A stretch of DNA of 64,000 bases from NCBI GenBank assembly GCA_049322355.1, contig JBMORG010000010.1, positions 372,001 through 436,000 of the forward strand, written 5' to 3'. This DNA comes from 0-14-0-80-60-11 sp049322355. Lineage in GTDB: Bacteria; Desulfobacterota; Desulfobaccia; Desulfobaccales; 0-14-0-80-60-11. Position 1 is the first letter of the stretch. Every line of letters begins with the position of its first letter. The notes below the pieces were generated by a model. It saw nothing but the letters and a program-made list of their open reading frames with translations, had not been told where the DNA came from and made no database searches. Below are positions 33,898 through 42,995 of this stretch, piece after piece. The translations under genes and the position numbers were made by a program.

Positions 33898-34302
33898 CTA
33901 CTGCTTTTTAAGGGCCGCCAGTTCACCCTGCATCCGCTTCCACTCCAGGGCCCGTTTGATGGTAATGAGGATGGTCTCCTTGCGGAAGGGCTTGGTGATA
34001 AAATCGTAGGCGCCTTTCTGGATGGCTTCTTCGGCGGTCTCAATGGTGCCGTAGGCGGTAATCACAATGATGGGCATGTCGGGGTCGATACCCTTAATGA
34101 TCCCTATGAGGTCGATGCCGTCCACCAAAGGCATCTTGAGATCGGTGATGACCAGATCATAATGATTTTCCTGGAGCAATTTGCTCACTTCCAGGGGATT
34201 ATTGGTCGTGGTTACCTCATAGCCGGTCTTACCCATCAGGATGGTTTTCAGCAACCTGAGCATGTTGGGCTCATCGTCAACGACAAGTAAATTCTCCGGC
34301 AT
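33898..34302 (-). CDS. Single-domain response regulator receiver
   Basis: A 134-residue receiver with LVVDDEPNM, the acceptor Asp in LVITDLKMPLVDG, VITAYGT and FITKPFRKETI. It is very like the receiver at 11752, and both sit next to PEP-synthase-like genes. It begins 24 bases after the kinase gene at 34327 and is followed by paralog B. It has no output domain, so it must act by protein contact. A short helical tail (EWKRMQGELAALKK) follows the receiver fold. Confidence 0.9.
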   Translation of the reverse strand: MPENLLVVDDEPNMLRLLKTILMGKTGYEVTTTNNPLEVSKLLQENHYDLVITDLKMPLVDGIDLIGIIKGIDPDMPIIVITAYGTIETAEEAIQKGAYDFITKPFRKETILITIKRALEWKRMQGELAALKKQ

Positions 34303-34326
34303 CTTATTCCTCCAGGATTTGCTGCA

Positions 34327-36648
34327 TTAAGAGATAGCCGCGGTCGGGTTAGACACTTCCTGCTCGGGACCGGCCGCTTCGGCCTCGGAGGCTGTAATTA
34401 TGGGCAAATAAACGGTAAAGGTGGTGCCGTGCTTCTCGGGATATTCCTCTGCGGGGTAACTGGTGAACATGATGTTACCCCCGAATTTGGCGATAATGCC
34501 GTAGGACATGGATAGCCCCAGGCCGGTGCCTTCGCCGGTCCTCTTGGTGGTGAAGAAGGGGTCGAAAATCTTGGGCTGGGCTTCCCGGGGAATACCAGAG
34601 CCGGTATCGGTGAATTCGATGGCCACCCGTTTGCCGTCAGGGGCCAGCTCGGTGGTGACTCTAAGAATCCCGCCCCCTTTCATGGCGTCGGCGGCGTTAT
34701 TGATCATGTTGATAAAGACCTGCTGCAGTTCCTGGGGATCGCCCTTGACCCGGGGCAGGGCAGGGGCCAGGCTGGTTTCCAGGCGAATTTTTTTGGTGAG
34801 CAGGGTATTTTTCACCACTGCCAAAGTCTTGTCCAAAATACCGGTTACTTCCGCGGTGGTTTCGCTGGTTTCGGGTTTGCGGGCAAAGGTGAGGAGGTTT
34901 TCCACAATTTTCTTGCAGCGTAGCCCTTCATCTTCAATGACCTGGAGGGTTTCGTGAATCTCGGGCAAAGATTCCGTCTGTTCCAGGAGGTGTTCGGTGA
35001 AGCCCAGGATCACCGTCATGGGATTATTGATTTCATGAGCCACCCCCGCGGCCAGGGTGCCGATGGAGGCCAGCTTTTCCATGTTGATCATCCGGTCTTC
35101 GATGGCCTTGCGGCCGGTGATGTTCCGGGAAATGATCTCGTAGGCGAAGGTCTCGCCGTGCTCATCTTTGATGCCCACGATGCTGGTGGAAAACCAGAAT
35201 TCCTGGTCGTCGATGGCTACCCGGTGGCGTTTGCTCCTGACCCGGCCGGTCTCCTTGACTTCCCGGAGCCATTCCATGTGGAAGTCGGCGGATTTCTGGT
35301 TAAAAATGTGGTACAGGTTGTGGCCGACGAAATCCTGGGGATTGCCGGCAGCCAGGGTTTTAGGCCCACCGGGCCTGACGGGCGACCGGGCCATGGCAAA
35401 GAGATTGGCGGCGTAGCGGTTGATGGAGAGAATGCGGCCATCGCCATCCACGGTATAGATAAGGTCCGCGGCGTTTTCCACCAGCCCCTGGTACCGGGCT
35501 TCGGATTTCTGAAGCTTTTCCTTCTGCCGGTTCACTTCTTCTGCCAGACTGGCGGAGAACTGCTGTTCATAACGGAAATTCAGCATGACGATGGTGCCCG
35601 ACAGCACCACCAGGCCGATGATCACCTGGAGGTAAAACTGGCGGATATAAAGGGTATGGATCACGCCCTCCACTTCGCTGGCCGGCGCCACCACCGCCAC
35701 CGACCACGATATCCGGGTGTTGGCATCTGGGACCACATTGGGGTCTTCCAGTTGCACCGGGGCATAGGCCATGAGCTTGGGAATCTCCCCGGCCATGCCT
35801 TTGTGCCACCCGGAAATATAAGTGCCTAAACCTTCTTTGCCGGTGAGCATCTTCTCCCGCTGGATTTCGTTGATGGCGTCAAAGGAGATGGCCGGCATCC
35901 GTTCCTTGCGCACGGTGAAGGCGTTTTTTCCGATGAAGTCGCGTTCCGGATGGCTCAGAAAGACGCCCTGATGGTCCATGATCCAGGCATAGCCGCTTTT
36001 GCCGCTCCTGATCCCCTGGGTGAACTTGGAGGCCAGATGATGGGCATCGATATAAAATACCAAAACCCCGGCAAAGGCGCCGGAAGGGTGGGGGTGGGTG
36101 TCGTCCACGGACACCTCGTAAGTGGGCACGGCCATGACCTTGATAAGCCGGCCCACGTAATGGGGTATCTGGGTGGACACGGGCAGTATCAGGATCTGCC
36201 CCTTATTTTCCGGCTTGGCGGCCCACTCCAGGTAAGGGGTCTCCTTAAAGGAGCCGGAGATGATTTGGTCCACGCCCCGGCTGTCCACCTGGTAAGCCCG
36301 GTTGCCGTCGGGGGTGACGCGAAAAATTTCCACCACGCCTTCCTCCCGGACGGATGCCAGGGTGGCCCGCATGCGGTTGGCCCAGGACAGCGGCTCCAGG
36401 TACTGAATGGAAGGGGAGAAGTTAAGGGTGCTCAACTCCCGCTTGAGAAAATTGATATCCTGCTCCAGGAGGCTGGCCGTATGCCTGGCCAACACCAGTT
36501 GCTGCTGGTTAAAATCCTCCTTGACGATCTCCTTCATCTGGTTGGCTGACTTGAGACCCAGATAGATGCTGATCCCCAATAGAACGAAATTAACGCTAAG
36601 CAGAAAGGCCAGGGCATATCGGGAAGCAAGTATGGGAAAGGGTCGCAT
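34327..36648 (-). CDS. Membrane sensor histidine kinase with dCache and PAS domains
   Basis: A 773-residue kinase. TM1 is at about residues 10-32 and a large periplasmic dCache sensor lies at about 35-335, with YAWIMDHQGVFLSHPERDFIG typical of that fold. TM2 is at about 338-360, a PAS domain at about 380-515 (NAADLIYTVDGDGRILSINR), then HisKA with GVAHEINNPMTVILG and the ATPase with TGEGTGLGLSMSYGIIAKF. Cache sensors usually bind small organic ligands. It lies first in the run kinase-receiver-paralog B, so it probably phosphorylates the receiver at 33898. The ligand is unknown. Confidence 0.92.
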   Translation of the reverse strand: MRPFPILASRYALAFLLSVNFVLLGISIYLGLKSANQMKEIVKEDFNQQQLVLARHTASLLEQDINFLKRELSTLNFSPSIQYLEPLSWANRMRATLASVREEGVVEIFRVTPDGNRAYQVDSRGVDQIISGSFKETPYLEWAAKPENKGQILILPVSTQIPHYVGRLIKVMAVPTYEVSVDDTHPHPSGAFAGVLVFYIDAHHLASKFTQGIRSGKSGYAWIMDHQGVFLSHPERDFIGKNAFTVRKERMPAISFDAINEIQREKMLTGKEGLGTYISGWHKGMAGEIPKLMAYAPVQLEDPNVVPDANTRISWSVAVVAPASEVEGVIHTLYIRQFYLQVIIGLVVLSGTIVMLNFRYEQQFSASLAEEVNRQKEKLQKSEARYQGLVENAADLIYTVDGDGRILSINRYAANLFAMARSPVRPGGPKTLAAGNPQDFVGHNLYHIFNQKSADFHMEWLREVKETGRVRSKRHRVAIDDQEFWFSTSIVGIKDEHGETFAYEIISRNITGRKAIEDRMINMEKLASIGTLAAGVAHEINNPMTVILGFTEHLLEQTESLPEIHETLQVIEDEGLRCKKIVENLLTFARKPETSETTAEVTGILDKTLAVVKNTLLTKKIRLETSLAPALPRVKGDPQELQQVFINMINNAADAMKGGGILRVTTELAPDGKRVAIEFTDTGSGIPREAQPKIFDPFFTTKRTGEGTGLGLSMSYGIIAKFGGNIMFTSYPAEEYPEKHGTTFTVYLPIITASEAEAAGPEQEVSNPTAAIS

Positions 36649-37246
36649 AGTCTGATTATTTCTCCGCGTGTTCCTGCCTGAAGCCTTTTTCGGTTACAAA
36701 AAGTTCAAAGTTCAAGGTTCAAATCGTCAATCAGAGTGTGCGCCGCAAACAATCCAATCTAGCCGGTGACGGCGCAGAGGCCCGCCCTCCTGGATTTTTC
36801 ATGGTTTTGAAAGGGCGGAAGTCGTCTGAGCGATTTTTATTGAATTATATCAAAATTTAGCTCACTTAGCCAGGAAGTTCAAGCTTTGGCTAAATCTTGG
36901 AGGTGCTGACCGATACGAGACTGCCGGGGGAAGTAGAGTGAGGGAGAGCTGTTGCGGTAGCATATTCCAGCCCTCCCTCTATATGAAGAACCGGTGGCCC
37001 TGCTTTTCAGGCACCAACACCGGCAAAAATTTGATATTGTTAAAATATTCACAAGCCTTATTTCTTTATTAAGGGAGAGCCTCCCAAAAGTCAAGTTAAA
37101 TGATGGGGGGGGCGCTCTATTACAGTAATGGCGGACACCGAGGCGCGCCCCACCAAATCATAATCATCCTTGCCCGCAACTGGCTGTCAATAACAAAGGC
37201 GGCCCCATAAGGAGCCGCCTGCCTGCAACATTACTTATTATAGAGA
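36649..37246. other. Intergenic region without a recognised gene
   Basis: About 600 bases upstream of the kinase and downstream of the USP gene. It holds three tandem GTTCAA(A/G) heptamers (36703-36723), a CCGCCCT/AGGGCGG hairpin around 36782-36818 and the terminator at 37197-37220. The minus-strand frame 36879-37094 has no ribosome binding site or recognisable product. Confidence 0.4.
37189..37220 (-). terminator. Terminator of the TauE3 operon
   Basis: AGGCGGC (37197-37203) pairs with GCCGCCT (37214-37220), with further pairing of CCC against GGA inside. On the minus strand the stem is followed by a U-rich stretch (TTTGTTATT). It lies 27 bases after the USP stop codon. Confidence 0.7.
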
Positions 37247-37666
37247 TCAATCCCGGGTCTTGACCACCAGGACCGAACAGGGCGAATAGGTCACCACTTG
37301 GGAGGCGGTGCTGCCCAAGAAAGACTTGGTCTTGCCCGCCAACCCCCGGCTGCCGATAACGATGAGGTCAGCTTTTTCATCTTTGGCCACCCGGACGATC
37401 TCATCTGCGGGGGAAGCCCCGGTAGCCAGGAGCACATCGCCCATAGTACCGCAATTCTTGGCGACTTCCTTGGCTTTCTCCAGTGCAATTTCCGCCTGGG
37501 CCTTCATCTTTTCATAGATATACCGGCCTTCTGCAAGTTCGATAATTTCCACAGCCACCGCTACCAAAACCAGTGAAGAAGGAGGCTGTGCTTTAGCCAG
37601 GTCGCAGGCGGCTTCCACCGCCTTCATGGAGTAGGCCGAACCATCCACAGGAACCAAAATCTTCAT
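37247..37666 (-). CDS. Universal stress protein (UspA family)
   Basis: A 139-residue single-domain USP. It begins MKILVPVDGSAYSMKAVEAA, and the nucleotide motif is GSRGLAGKTKSFLGSTASQV followed by CSVLVV. It has the ATP-binding subtype pattern. It starts two bases after the tauE copy 3 stop, so it is co-translated with the exporter, and it is the last gene before a terminator. Pairing of a USP with a TauE/SafE exporter is repeated at all three loci of this window. Confidence 0.92.
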   Translation of the reverse strand: MKILVPVDGSAYSMKAVEAACDLAKAQPPSSLVLVAVAVEIIELAEGRYIYEKMKAQAEIALEKAKEVAKNCGTMGDVLLATGASPADEIVRVAKDEKADLIVIGSRGLAGKTKSFLGSTASQVVTYSPCSVLVVKTRD

Positions 37667-37668
37667 GG

Positions 37669-38703
37669 TTATGCCTCCCCTTTAGCGTAAGCGGCCTTCT
37701 CGGCTTTTTCCTTTTGGAAGCCCTTCCACAATCCGATCATGATCACCACGCACATCCCCAGGGCGGCACACATGACTACCCAGGCGGCGGCAGTGGTCCA
37801 CTCTACCTGCTTCAGGACCACGGAGAACCCGGCCAGGATGATCATAATGGCAAAGAGCAGCCGGATGCCATAGCCCCGGATATATTTCACCGCGGTGACG
37901 CCGATTTGGGCCCCGATGGAGGCGCCGACCAGCATAAAGATGGCGGCGATAATATCCACCGCGCCCTTAACGCCGTAAGTCCAACAGCCATAAGCCCCGG
38001 CGAATAATACCGAGAACAGGTCGGTACCCACCGCGATGGCCGTGGGACAGCCGATCAAGTAGATCAGGGCCGGCATCCGGATGAAGCCACCACCCACTCC
38101 CAGAAAACCGGACAGCCAGCCGGTGAAAAGGAAGACGCCGGTGACGGTCCAGAAGGAGATGGTGATCCCCGAAGCGGGGAAGTGGATCATGGGCGGCAGG
38201 TTCCAGCCCTTTTTTGGGGCAGGGGGAGCGCCGCTCCGGACGGCGGCGGCCATTTTAGCGGCTTGGGCTGCGGCTCGCTTGTCTTTGGTAGCGTAATCGT
38301 AAATCATGTAGATACCGAGCCCAAAAAGCAAAGCCATATAAGTATAACGCACCACCGGGCCGGCCAGGCCCAGCTTGGTGAGCCAAATGACATTCTGAGC
38401 CCCGATTTCCAGGCCGATGACAGATCCCACAATGGACAAGAGACCCAATTTTACATCGACGTTGCCCATTTTGCGGTGCTTGGCGGTAGCCACGATGGAT
38501 TTGCCGAAGATATGAGCCAGGTCGGTCCCGATGGCATAAGCCATGGGGAAACCGAAGATATTGAGGGCCGGGGTTACCACCCAGGCCCCGCCCACGCCGA
38601 AGAAGCCGCCCAAGACCCCGACGGAAAATCCGATGGCGATCAATATGAGGGCATTAAAATCTCTTTCGGCAATGGGTAGATAGACAGTGAAGATATCAAG
38701 CAT
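37669..38703 (-). CDS. TauE/SafE family anion exporter, copy 3
   Basis: A 344-residue membrane protein with the paired motifs LGGFFGVGGAWVVTPALNI and LSGFLGVGGGFIRMPALIY, and a C-terminal extra helix (about 305-328) with a Lys/Glu tail as in copy 2. An Ala/Lys-rich cytoplasmic loop (about 130-165) separates the halves. It is preceded by a small membrane protein gene (38727) and followed by a USP gene, all on the minus strand. By family it should export an anion such as sulfite or a sulfonate; which one is unknown. Confidence 0.88.
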   Translation of the reverse strand: MLDIFTVYLPIAERDFNALILIAIGFSVGVLGGFFGVGGAWVVTPALNIFGFPMAYAIGTDLAHIFGKSIVATAKHRKMGNVDVKLGLLSIVGSVIGLEIGAQNVIWLTKLGLAGPVVRYTYMALLFGLGIYMIYDYATKDKRAAAQAAKMAAAVRSGAPPAPKKGWNLPPMIHFPASGITISFWTVTGVFLFTGWLSGFLGVGGGFIRMPALIYLIGCPTAIAVGTDLFSVLFAGAYGCWTYGVKGAVDIIAAIFMLVGASIGAQIGVTAVKYIRGYGIRLLFAIMIILAGFSVVLKQVEWTTAAAWVVMCAALGMCVVIMIGLWKGFQKEKAEKAAYAKGEA

Positions 38704-38726
38704 GTGATGATTCCTCCCATTCCCTG

Positions 38727-39020
38727 CTATTCATGATGATCGATTTTGCTGACGTCCAGCCCCGCAGCCTTCAGAAAAATGTCGGTTACAAAGGCGATAA
38801 TGCCTCCGGTCACCCCCATCAACACCGTAACAATAATGGCGAAGACCCATTTATTATCGTTGTACCACCCCGCGAAGAACAAGTTGATGGCGGAAAGGCC
38901 TGCGGTGGCCACTTTACGGGTTGCCATATCGGGGACTTTTTCTCCAGGTCCGGCGGCCCAGACCAGGGACGGCATCCCCAATAAGAGCAAGTTAAAGAAA
39001 ATGACCCAAAACCTTTTCAA
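38727..39020 (-). CDS. Small secreted or membrane protein upstream of tauE copy 3
   Basis: A 97-residue protein with a signal peptide (MKRFWVIFFNLLLLGMPSLVWA, cleavage likely after AWA/AA) and one transmembrane helix (about residues 58-80, WVFAIIVTVLMGVTGGIIAFV). It ends in an acidic/His tail (SKIDHHE). It is the first gene of the operon with tauE copy 3 and a USP, 23 bases upstream of tauE. It may be a small subunit or stabiliser of the exporter; no family name is certain. Confidence 0.8.
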   Translation of the reverse strand: MKRFWVIFFNLLLLGMPSLVWAAGPGEKVPDMATRKVATAGLSAINLFFAGWYNDNKWVFAIIVTVLMGVTGGIIAFVTDIFLKAAGLDVSKIDHHE

Positions 39021-39414
39021 CGTTGTCCACCTCCCTTCAATTTGTCAAATTGATGATAGCAGCCGGCGTTCTAAAATTATAGCCGGACTACCGGATTTTC
39101 TGGCTTGTCACCTATACAGGCAATGCCCGTGCCAAGCCTTGGGGCAAAAATGGACAACGATTAAATGTATGAAAAGAGTTGAAAATCATGGGGGTGGGGG
39201 AAAAATTACCCTAGGCCTGATATGCTTCTCCTGTCAGGAATTTTTACAGATTGTAAAACCGGTTGGGAGAGAGTTTTAATCACAATGGTTTATATGATTA
39301 TCGCTAAGATGAATTTGCGGATATAATATGATTGCTTACCGTTTTTGGGCTTACATTTGGGCAAAAAAGTATTATCCTGCTCAGGGCAGCCGGGCAACTT
39401 CCCCGAGGACTGTA
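39021..39414. other. Divergent intergenic region
   Basis: Separates the minus-strand TauE3 operon from paralog C. A GGCTTG...CAAGCC inverted pair (about 39102-39139) encloses the small palindrome GGCAATGCC and might be an operator. No convincing -35/-10 pair or small gene is seen. Confidence 0.3.
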
Positions 39415-40644
39415 ATGGGTCTGTTTGATTGTTTCCGCCGCAAAATTTTTGGCAGGGGAGCCAACGTTGCACCCAGGTTAAGGGAGATCTGGAGCGGTTT
39501 CCAGCAAATATTGGCCAGCAATAATGAGATTCAGGGCATCTTTGGCAGCCTGGAAGAGATGCAAACGGGGCAGACGGTCCCTAACCTCTCTCTTATCAGC
39601 TCCCAAATTCGGCTTCTGGACCAGCACTTTGCCGCAATGGTGGCGGCGCTGCAAAAAATCTCCGGGGGCAAATACTCGGAGTTGGAAGAGGCCCGGGTCA
39701 GAATCAAAGAGGCCATTCACCAGCGTCTGGAAGCCGCGGCCTCTAAATCCGATTTGCCGGTACGGGAGCAACTCCAGAGCGTGACCGACCTGATTATCCC
39801 CTTAAACCTGGTGGACCGGCGCAGCCCCACGTTTCGCCCGGAGAATTGCCGCACTTACAACGACATCACCCGCTTTGCCCACGAAAAAGCCATCCAGGTG
39901 ATGTTCGGCCTCATGGACGAAGTCGCCCAGGGGCGCGTCCCGGCTCTGAAACTGCTGAAGCTTAAGACCTCGATACCCCTCAACCTCCACCTGATCGATC
40001 TGGGTGATGGCTTGGCCAGCCACGACACCCCGGTGCCGCCGGAAGATATCATCTCCCGGCCCATGAAGGCCCTGTGGCAGGGCATCAGCCATCCCGACAT
40101 CACCTGGGCCGGCCCGGTGCCGGTGGACGTGGGCGGCTTCCTGCACGTGCTGGGGCAGTCGGCCATTAATCCGCCCCAGAAGTTTTGGGACAAGACCTAT
40201 GCCATTGTGGCGGCCAACTATGTCAATTACGCCTGCCGCCTGGGGTATCATTTCCAGAGCGTGGACAGTTACATCGGGGATTCCCCCTCGGATAATTATA
40301 TCAACTTCACCTTCAAGGGGGGGGGTGCGGACGATATCCGCCGCATTCGCCGCATCCGGCTCATCGCCACGGTTTTGGAGCGTTTGGGCTTTAATATGGA
40401 GATCTTCGGCGATGTCATCCGGGCCCGCTTCCGGCGCCATCCGGCCCCGGTGATGGAGGAGCGCTTGAACCTGGTGGGCCGCCTTATGGCCTACGTGCGT
40501 CAGATGGATATGCTCATGAAAGATGACAGCATCAGCCAGGTCTTGGCGGAACGTTTTCTGACCGGCCATTACGAGAGGCCGGGGGAGGAAGAAACCGGAG
40601 AGTCCCGCCAGGAGCCAGAGAGTAAAATCAACCCAAACGGGTAA
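39415..40644 (+). CDS. PEP-synthase-family relative lacking the catalytic domains (paralog C)
   Basis: About 409 residues. It has the same helical N-terminus (about 1-110, ending like KISGGKYSELEEARVRI) joined directly to the same unknown C-terminal domain (about 125-375, NCRTYNDITRFAHEKAI, then NYVNYACRLGYHFQSVDSYI) as paralogs A and B. The ATP-grasp and phosphohistidine domains, about 440 residues, are absent. The reading frame is clean, so this is an architecture, not a visible frameshift. ATG 39415 (GAGGA five bases upstream, MGLFDCF matching the MLFKFL start of paralog B) is chosen over the distal ATG at 39328. Two double USP genes follow. It could be a regulatory partner of A and B. Confidence 0.78.
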   Translation: MGLFDCFRRKIFGRGANVAPRLREIWSGFQQILASNNEIQGIFGSLEEMQTGQTVPNLSLISSQIRLLDQHFAAMVAALQKISGGKYSELEEARVRIKEAIHQRLEAAASKSDLPVREQLQSVTDLIIPLNLVDRRSPTFRPENCRTYNDITRFAHEKAIQVMFGLMDEVAQGRVPALKLLKLKTSIPLNLHLIDLGDGLASHDTPVPPEDIISRPMKALWQGISHPDITWAGPVPVDVGGFLHVLGQSAINPPQKFWDKTYAIVAANYVNYACRLGYHFQSVDSYIGDSPSDNYINFTFKGGGADDIRRIRRIRLIATVLERLGFNMEIFGDVIRARFRRHPAPVMEERLNLVGRLMAYVRQMDMLMKDDSISQVLAERFLTGHYERPGEEETGESRQEPESKINPNG

Positions 40645-40652
40645 GACGCGAT

Positions 40653-41513
40653 ATGGAAAAATTTTTAGACATGTTCCCACCTCTGGCCTGTCCCGCCAGA
40701 TGGGACAAATTAATGGTTTGCACCGATGGTTCCGCCGGAGGAAACAACGCAGTGGCCGTTACCCTGGAGTTGGCCAAGGCCTGCGGCAGCCAGGTCTTTG
40801 TGGTGCAGGTGGTGCAGGCCGCCCCGGAGTTCCAGGCGGTAATGCCGGACTTGAGGGGCACCCTGGAAAAAGAGGCACATACCAACCTGGAGGTCATCAA
40901 GGCTGCAGCTGCAAAATTGGAAGTGCCGGTTGAGCTTTTGATGCTCGAAGGCCAGCAGCCCCATGCCGCGGTTGTAATGGCAATCGAAAAGATCCAGCCC
41001 GACCTGGTAATCATGGGCCGGCGAGGCAAGCACAGCCTGGCCACCAGGATCTTGATGGGCAGCGTCACCGCTCAGGTTATCGGCCACAGCCCGGTTAATA
41101 TCTTGGTAGTGCCCCGGGGCGCAGCCATCGGTTTCCAGCGCATCCTGGTGGCTTCGGATGGCTCGCCGCACAGCCAGGCGGCCTGGGAACTTGCCCTGGC
41201 CATGGCCAAACAGGCCGAAAGCCGGTTGATCGCCGTGGCGGTGGCCCCGGAGGAAGGGGACATCATTGAAGCTAAGGACCTCATCCACAACATGCTCACC
41301 GATGCCAACCGTGCCAAGATGCCGTTGAAAGGGATATCTCCCCAGGGAGTGACCCCGGATGCCGGGATCGTCCACCAAGCCATCAAGAACGAGGTTGATC
41401 TGATCATAATGGGCAGCCATGGGCGCACCGGTTTAAAGCGGCTCTTCATGGGGAGCGTCACTGAACGCGTTATCGGCCAGGCCCCCTGTCCCGTATTAGT
41501 AGTGAAGAAGTGA
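40653..41513 (+). CDS. Double-domain universal stress protein
   Basis: A 286-residue protein of two tandem USP domains. The first (about 15-150) has MVCTDGSAGGNNAVAV and GRRGKHSLATRILMGSVTAQV; the second (about 158-286) has ILVASDGSPHSQAAW and GSHGRTGLKRLFMGSVTERV. Both carry the GxxG-x9-GS nucleotide signature. It begins eight bases after paralog C, so the two are probably co-transcribed. It is followed by a related double USP at 41667. Confidence 0.92.
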   Translation: MEKFLDMFPPLACPARWDKLMVCTDGSAGGNNAVAVTLELAKACGSQVFVVQVVQAAPEFQAVMPDLRGTLEKEAHTNLEVIKAAAAKLEVPVELLMLEGQQPHAAVVMAIEKIQPDLVIMGRRGKHSLATRILMGSVTAQVIGHSPVNILVVPRGAAIGFQRILVASDGSPHSQAAWELALAMAKQAESRLIAVAVAPEEGDIIEAKDLIHNMLTDANRAKMPLKGISPQGVTPDAGIVHQAIKNEVDLIIMGSHGRTGLKRLFMGSVTERVIGQAPCPVLVVKK

Positions 41514-41666
41514 GCAGAGGGTATGGGCCAGACATAGTCAGTTAATGGCCATAGAATGTAACCTGCAAAAATTTAACAGGCAGTAAGTTGTGAGTAATCG
41601 CCGGTTAATTCTGGTCACTGCATGCTGGTTACTGATTACTTTTGTTAATATTATTTGGAGAAGCCT

Positions 41667-42533
41667 ATGATTCCAGCCAGCCCCTCAACCCTTTTTTCCA
41701 AAATCCTGGTATGCACCGACGGTTCCCCTGACAGCGACGGGGCCATCAACTCCGCCATCCAATTGGCCCATACTTCCGGCAGTCAAATCTATCTCCTGGA
41801 AGTAAGCTACTTCCTTGCGGGTTATGAACTGCAATCGCCGGATAGCCTGACGCCCCCGGTGGTGAACCTGGAGCTGATGCAGGTCCAGGAGGCCGCGGTT
41901 AAGGAGCGCCTGGAGAAGCAAAAGGCTGAGGCGGCCCAGCGGGGGATAGACCTGGAACCCCGGACCCGCACCAGTTCCTCAGCCTATGAAGGCATCATGG
42001 AAGAAGTGGAAGAACTCCAGCCCGACTTGATCATCATGGGGCGCCATGGCTATACCGGCTTAACCAGACTGCTCATGGGCAGCACCACTGCCCGGGTCAT
42101 CGGCCACAGCCCCTGCCATGTTCTGGTGGTACCCCAAGGAGCCTCCTTAAACTTCCAGCGCCTACTGGTGGCCAGCGATGGCTCGCCTTTTGGCGAGGCT
42201 GCCTGGAGGGAAGCCGTGAAGCTGGCCCAACTTATGGGCAGTACGATGATCGCGGTTTCGGTGGCTGCGGACGATCGGGAGATCCCCTGGGCGAACAATG
42301 TGGTCAAGACTTTGGAGACGGTGGCAACGGCGCAGGGCATCGACCTGGAAACCTTGATTCCTACGGGACGGCCGGAGGAGGGTATAATCAAAGCCGCGGA
42401 GTTCAAAGGCGCCAGCCTCATCATCATGGGCAGCCACGGGCGCACCGGCCTGAAAAGGCTCCTCATGGGCTCGGTGGCGGAAAGGGTCATCGGCCATGCC
42501 AAATGTCCGGTGCTGGTAGTGAAGAGGAAATAG
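41667..42533 (+). CDS. Double-domain universal stress protein
   Basis: About 288 residues, two USP domains, paralog of the gene before it. The first domain has KILVCTDGSPDSDGAI and GRHGYTGLTRLLMGSTTARV; the second has LLVASDGSPFGEAAW and GSHGRTGLKRLLMGSVAERV. The ATG at 41667 follows GGAG by six bases; an in-frame TTG at 41655 overlaps that site and is unlikely. It lies 150 bases after the first double USP. Confidence 0.92.
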   Translation: MIPASPSTLFSKILVCTDGSPDSDGAINSAIQLAHTSGSQIYLLEVSYFLAGYELQSPDSLTPPVVNLELMQVQEAAVKERLEKQKAEAAQRGIDLEPRTRTSSSAYEGIMEEVEELQPDLIIMGRHGYTGLTRLLMGSTTARVIGHSPCHVLVVPQGASLNFQRLLVASDGSPFGEAAWREAVKLAQLMGSTMIAVSVAADDREIPWANNVVKTLETVATAQGIDLETLIPTGRPEEGIIKAAEFKGASLIIMGSHGRTGLKRLLMGSVAERVIGHAKCPVLVVKRK

Positions 42534-42690
42534 AAATCACTGGTTAATCAGAATCCGGGCGGGCACTTGTCTGCCTGTTTTATTGCGTTCCCAAACACTA
42601 TTCGGGATGCAGCATGGATTATCAACCCCTTGTGAAATGAATTGAGATCAGGGGCAAAAACCCCCACCAGCCCGGTGAGCCCCACTTTTC

Positions 42691-42719
42691 TTGACAATTC
42701 CGGGACCTGGTGTTAAAAA
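42691..42719 (+). promoter_or_regulatory. Promoter of the tRNA-Ser pair
   Basis: TTGACA (42691-42696) and TAAAAA (42714-42719) are 17 bases apart and end 11 bases before the tRNA. Confidence 0.55.
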
Positions 42720-42730
42720 ATAACGGTTAT

Positions 42731-42816
42731 GGAGGGATGGCCGAGTGGTTTAAGGCAGCGGTCTTGAAAACCGCAGACCGGAAGGTCCGTGGGTTCGAAT
42801 CCTACTCCCTCCGCCA
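42731..42816 (+). tRNA. tRNA-Ser (anticodon TGA)
   Basis: Acceptor GGAGGGA pairs with TCCCTCC, and the CCA end is encoded. The D-loop, the anticodon loop CTTGAAA with anticodon TGA, a long variable arm typical of serine tRNAs and a GGGTTCGAATCC T-arm are all present. Confidence 0.95.
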
Positions 42817-42902
42817 TCCTCTCATCTGCCAGGAGTCTTTTACAGGAAATAATTTACGGGACCTGGCCGCGCAGTGGCCGTAAACCTCAATTAAGCTTGA
42901 CC

Positions 42903-42995
42903 GGAGAGATGACCGAGCTGGCCTAAGGTGCTCGCCTGCTAAGCGAGTGTGGGGGGAAACTTCCACCGAGGGTTCGAATCCCTCTCTCTCCGCCA
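42903..42995 (+). tRNA. tRNA-Ser (anticodon GCT)
   Basis: Acceptor GGAGAGA pairs with TCTCTCC, with an encoded CCA. The anticodon stem CTCGC/GCGAG carries the anticodon GCT. A long variable arm (GTGGGGGGAAACTTCCAC) and the T-arm GGGTTCGAATCC complete it. It is 86 bases after the first tRNA-Ser and probably on the same transcript. Confidence 0.95.

Noticed and set aside
34954..35829. Plus-strand frame of 291 codons opposite the dCache kinase
   Set aside because: An antisense shadow, His- and Gly-rich; the kinase in the other strand is certain.
36879..37094. Minus-strand frame of 71 codons in the 36.6-37.2 kb gap
   Set aside because: No start signal and no recognisable protein features; more likely noise.
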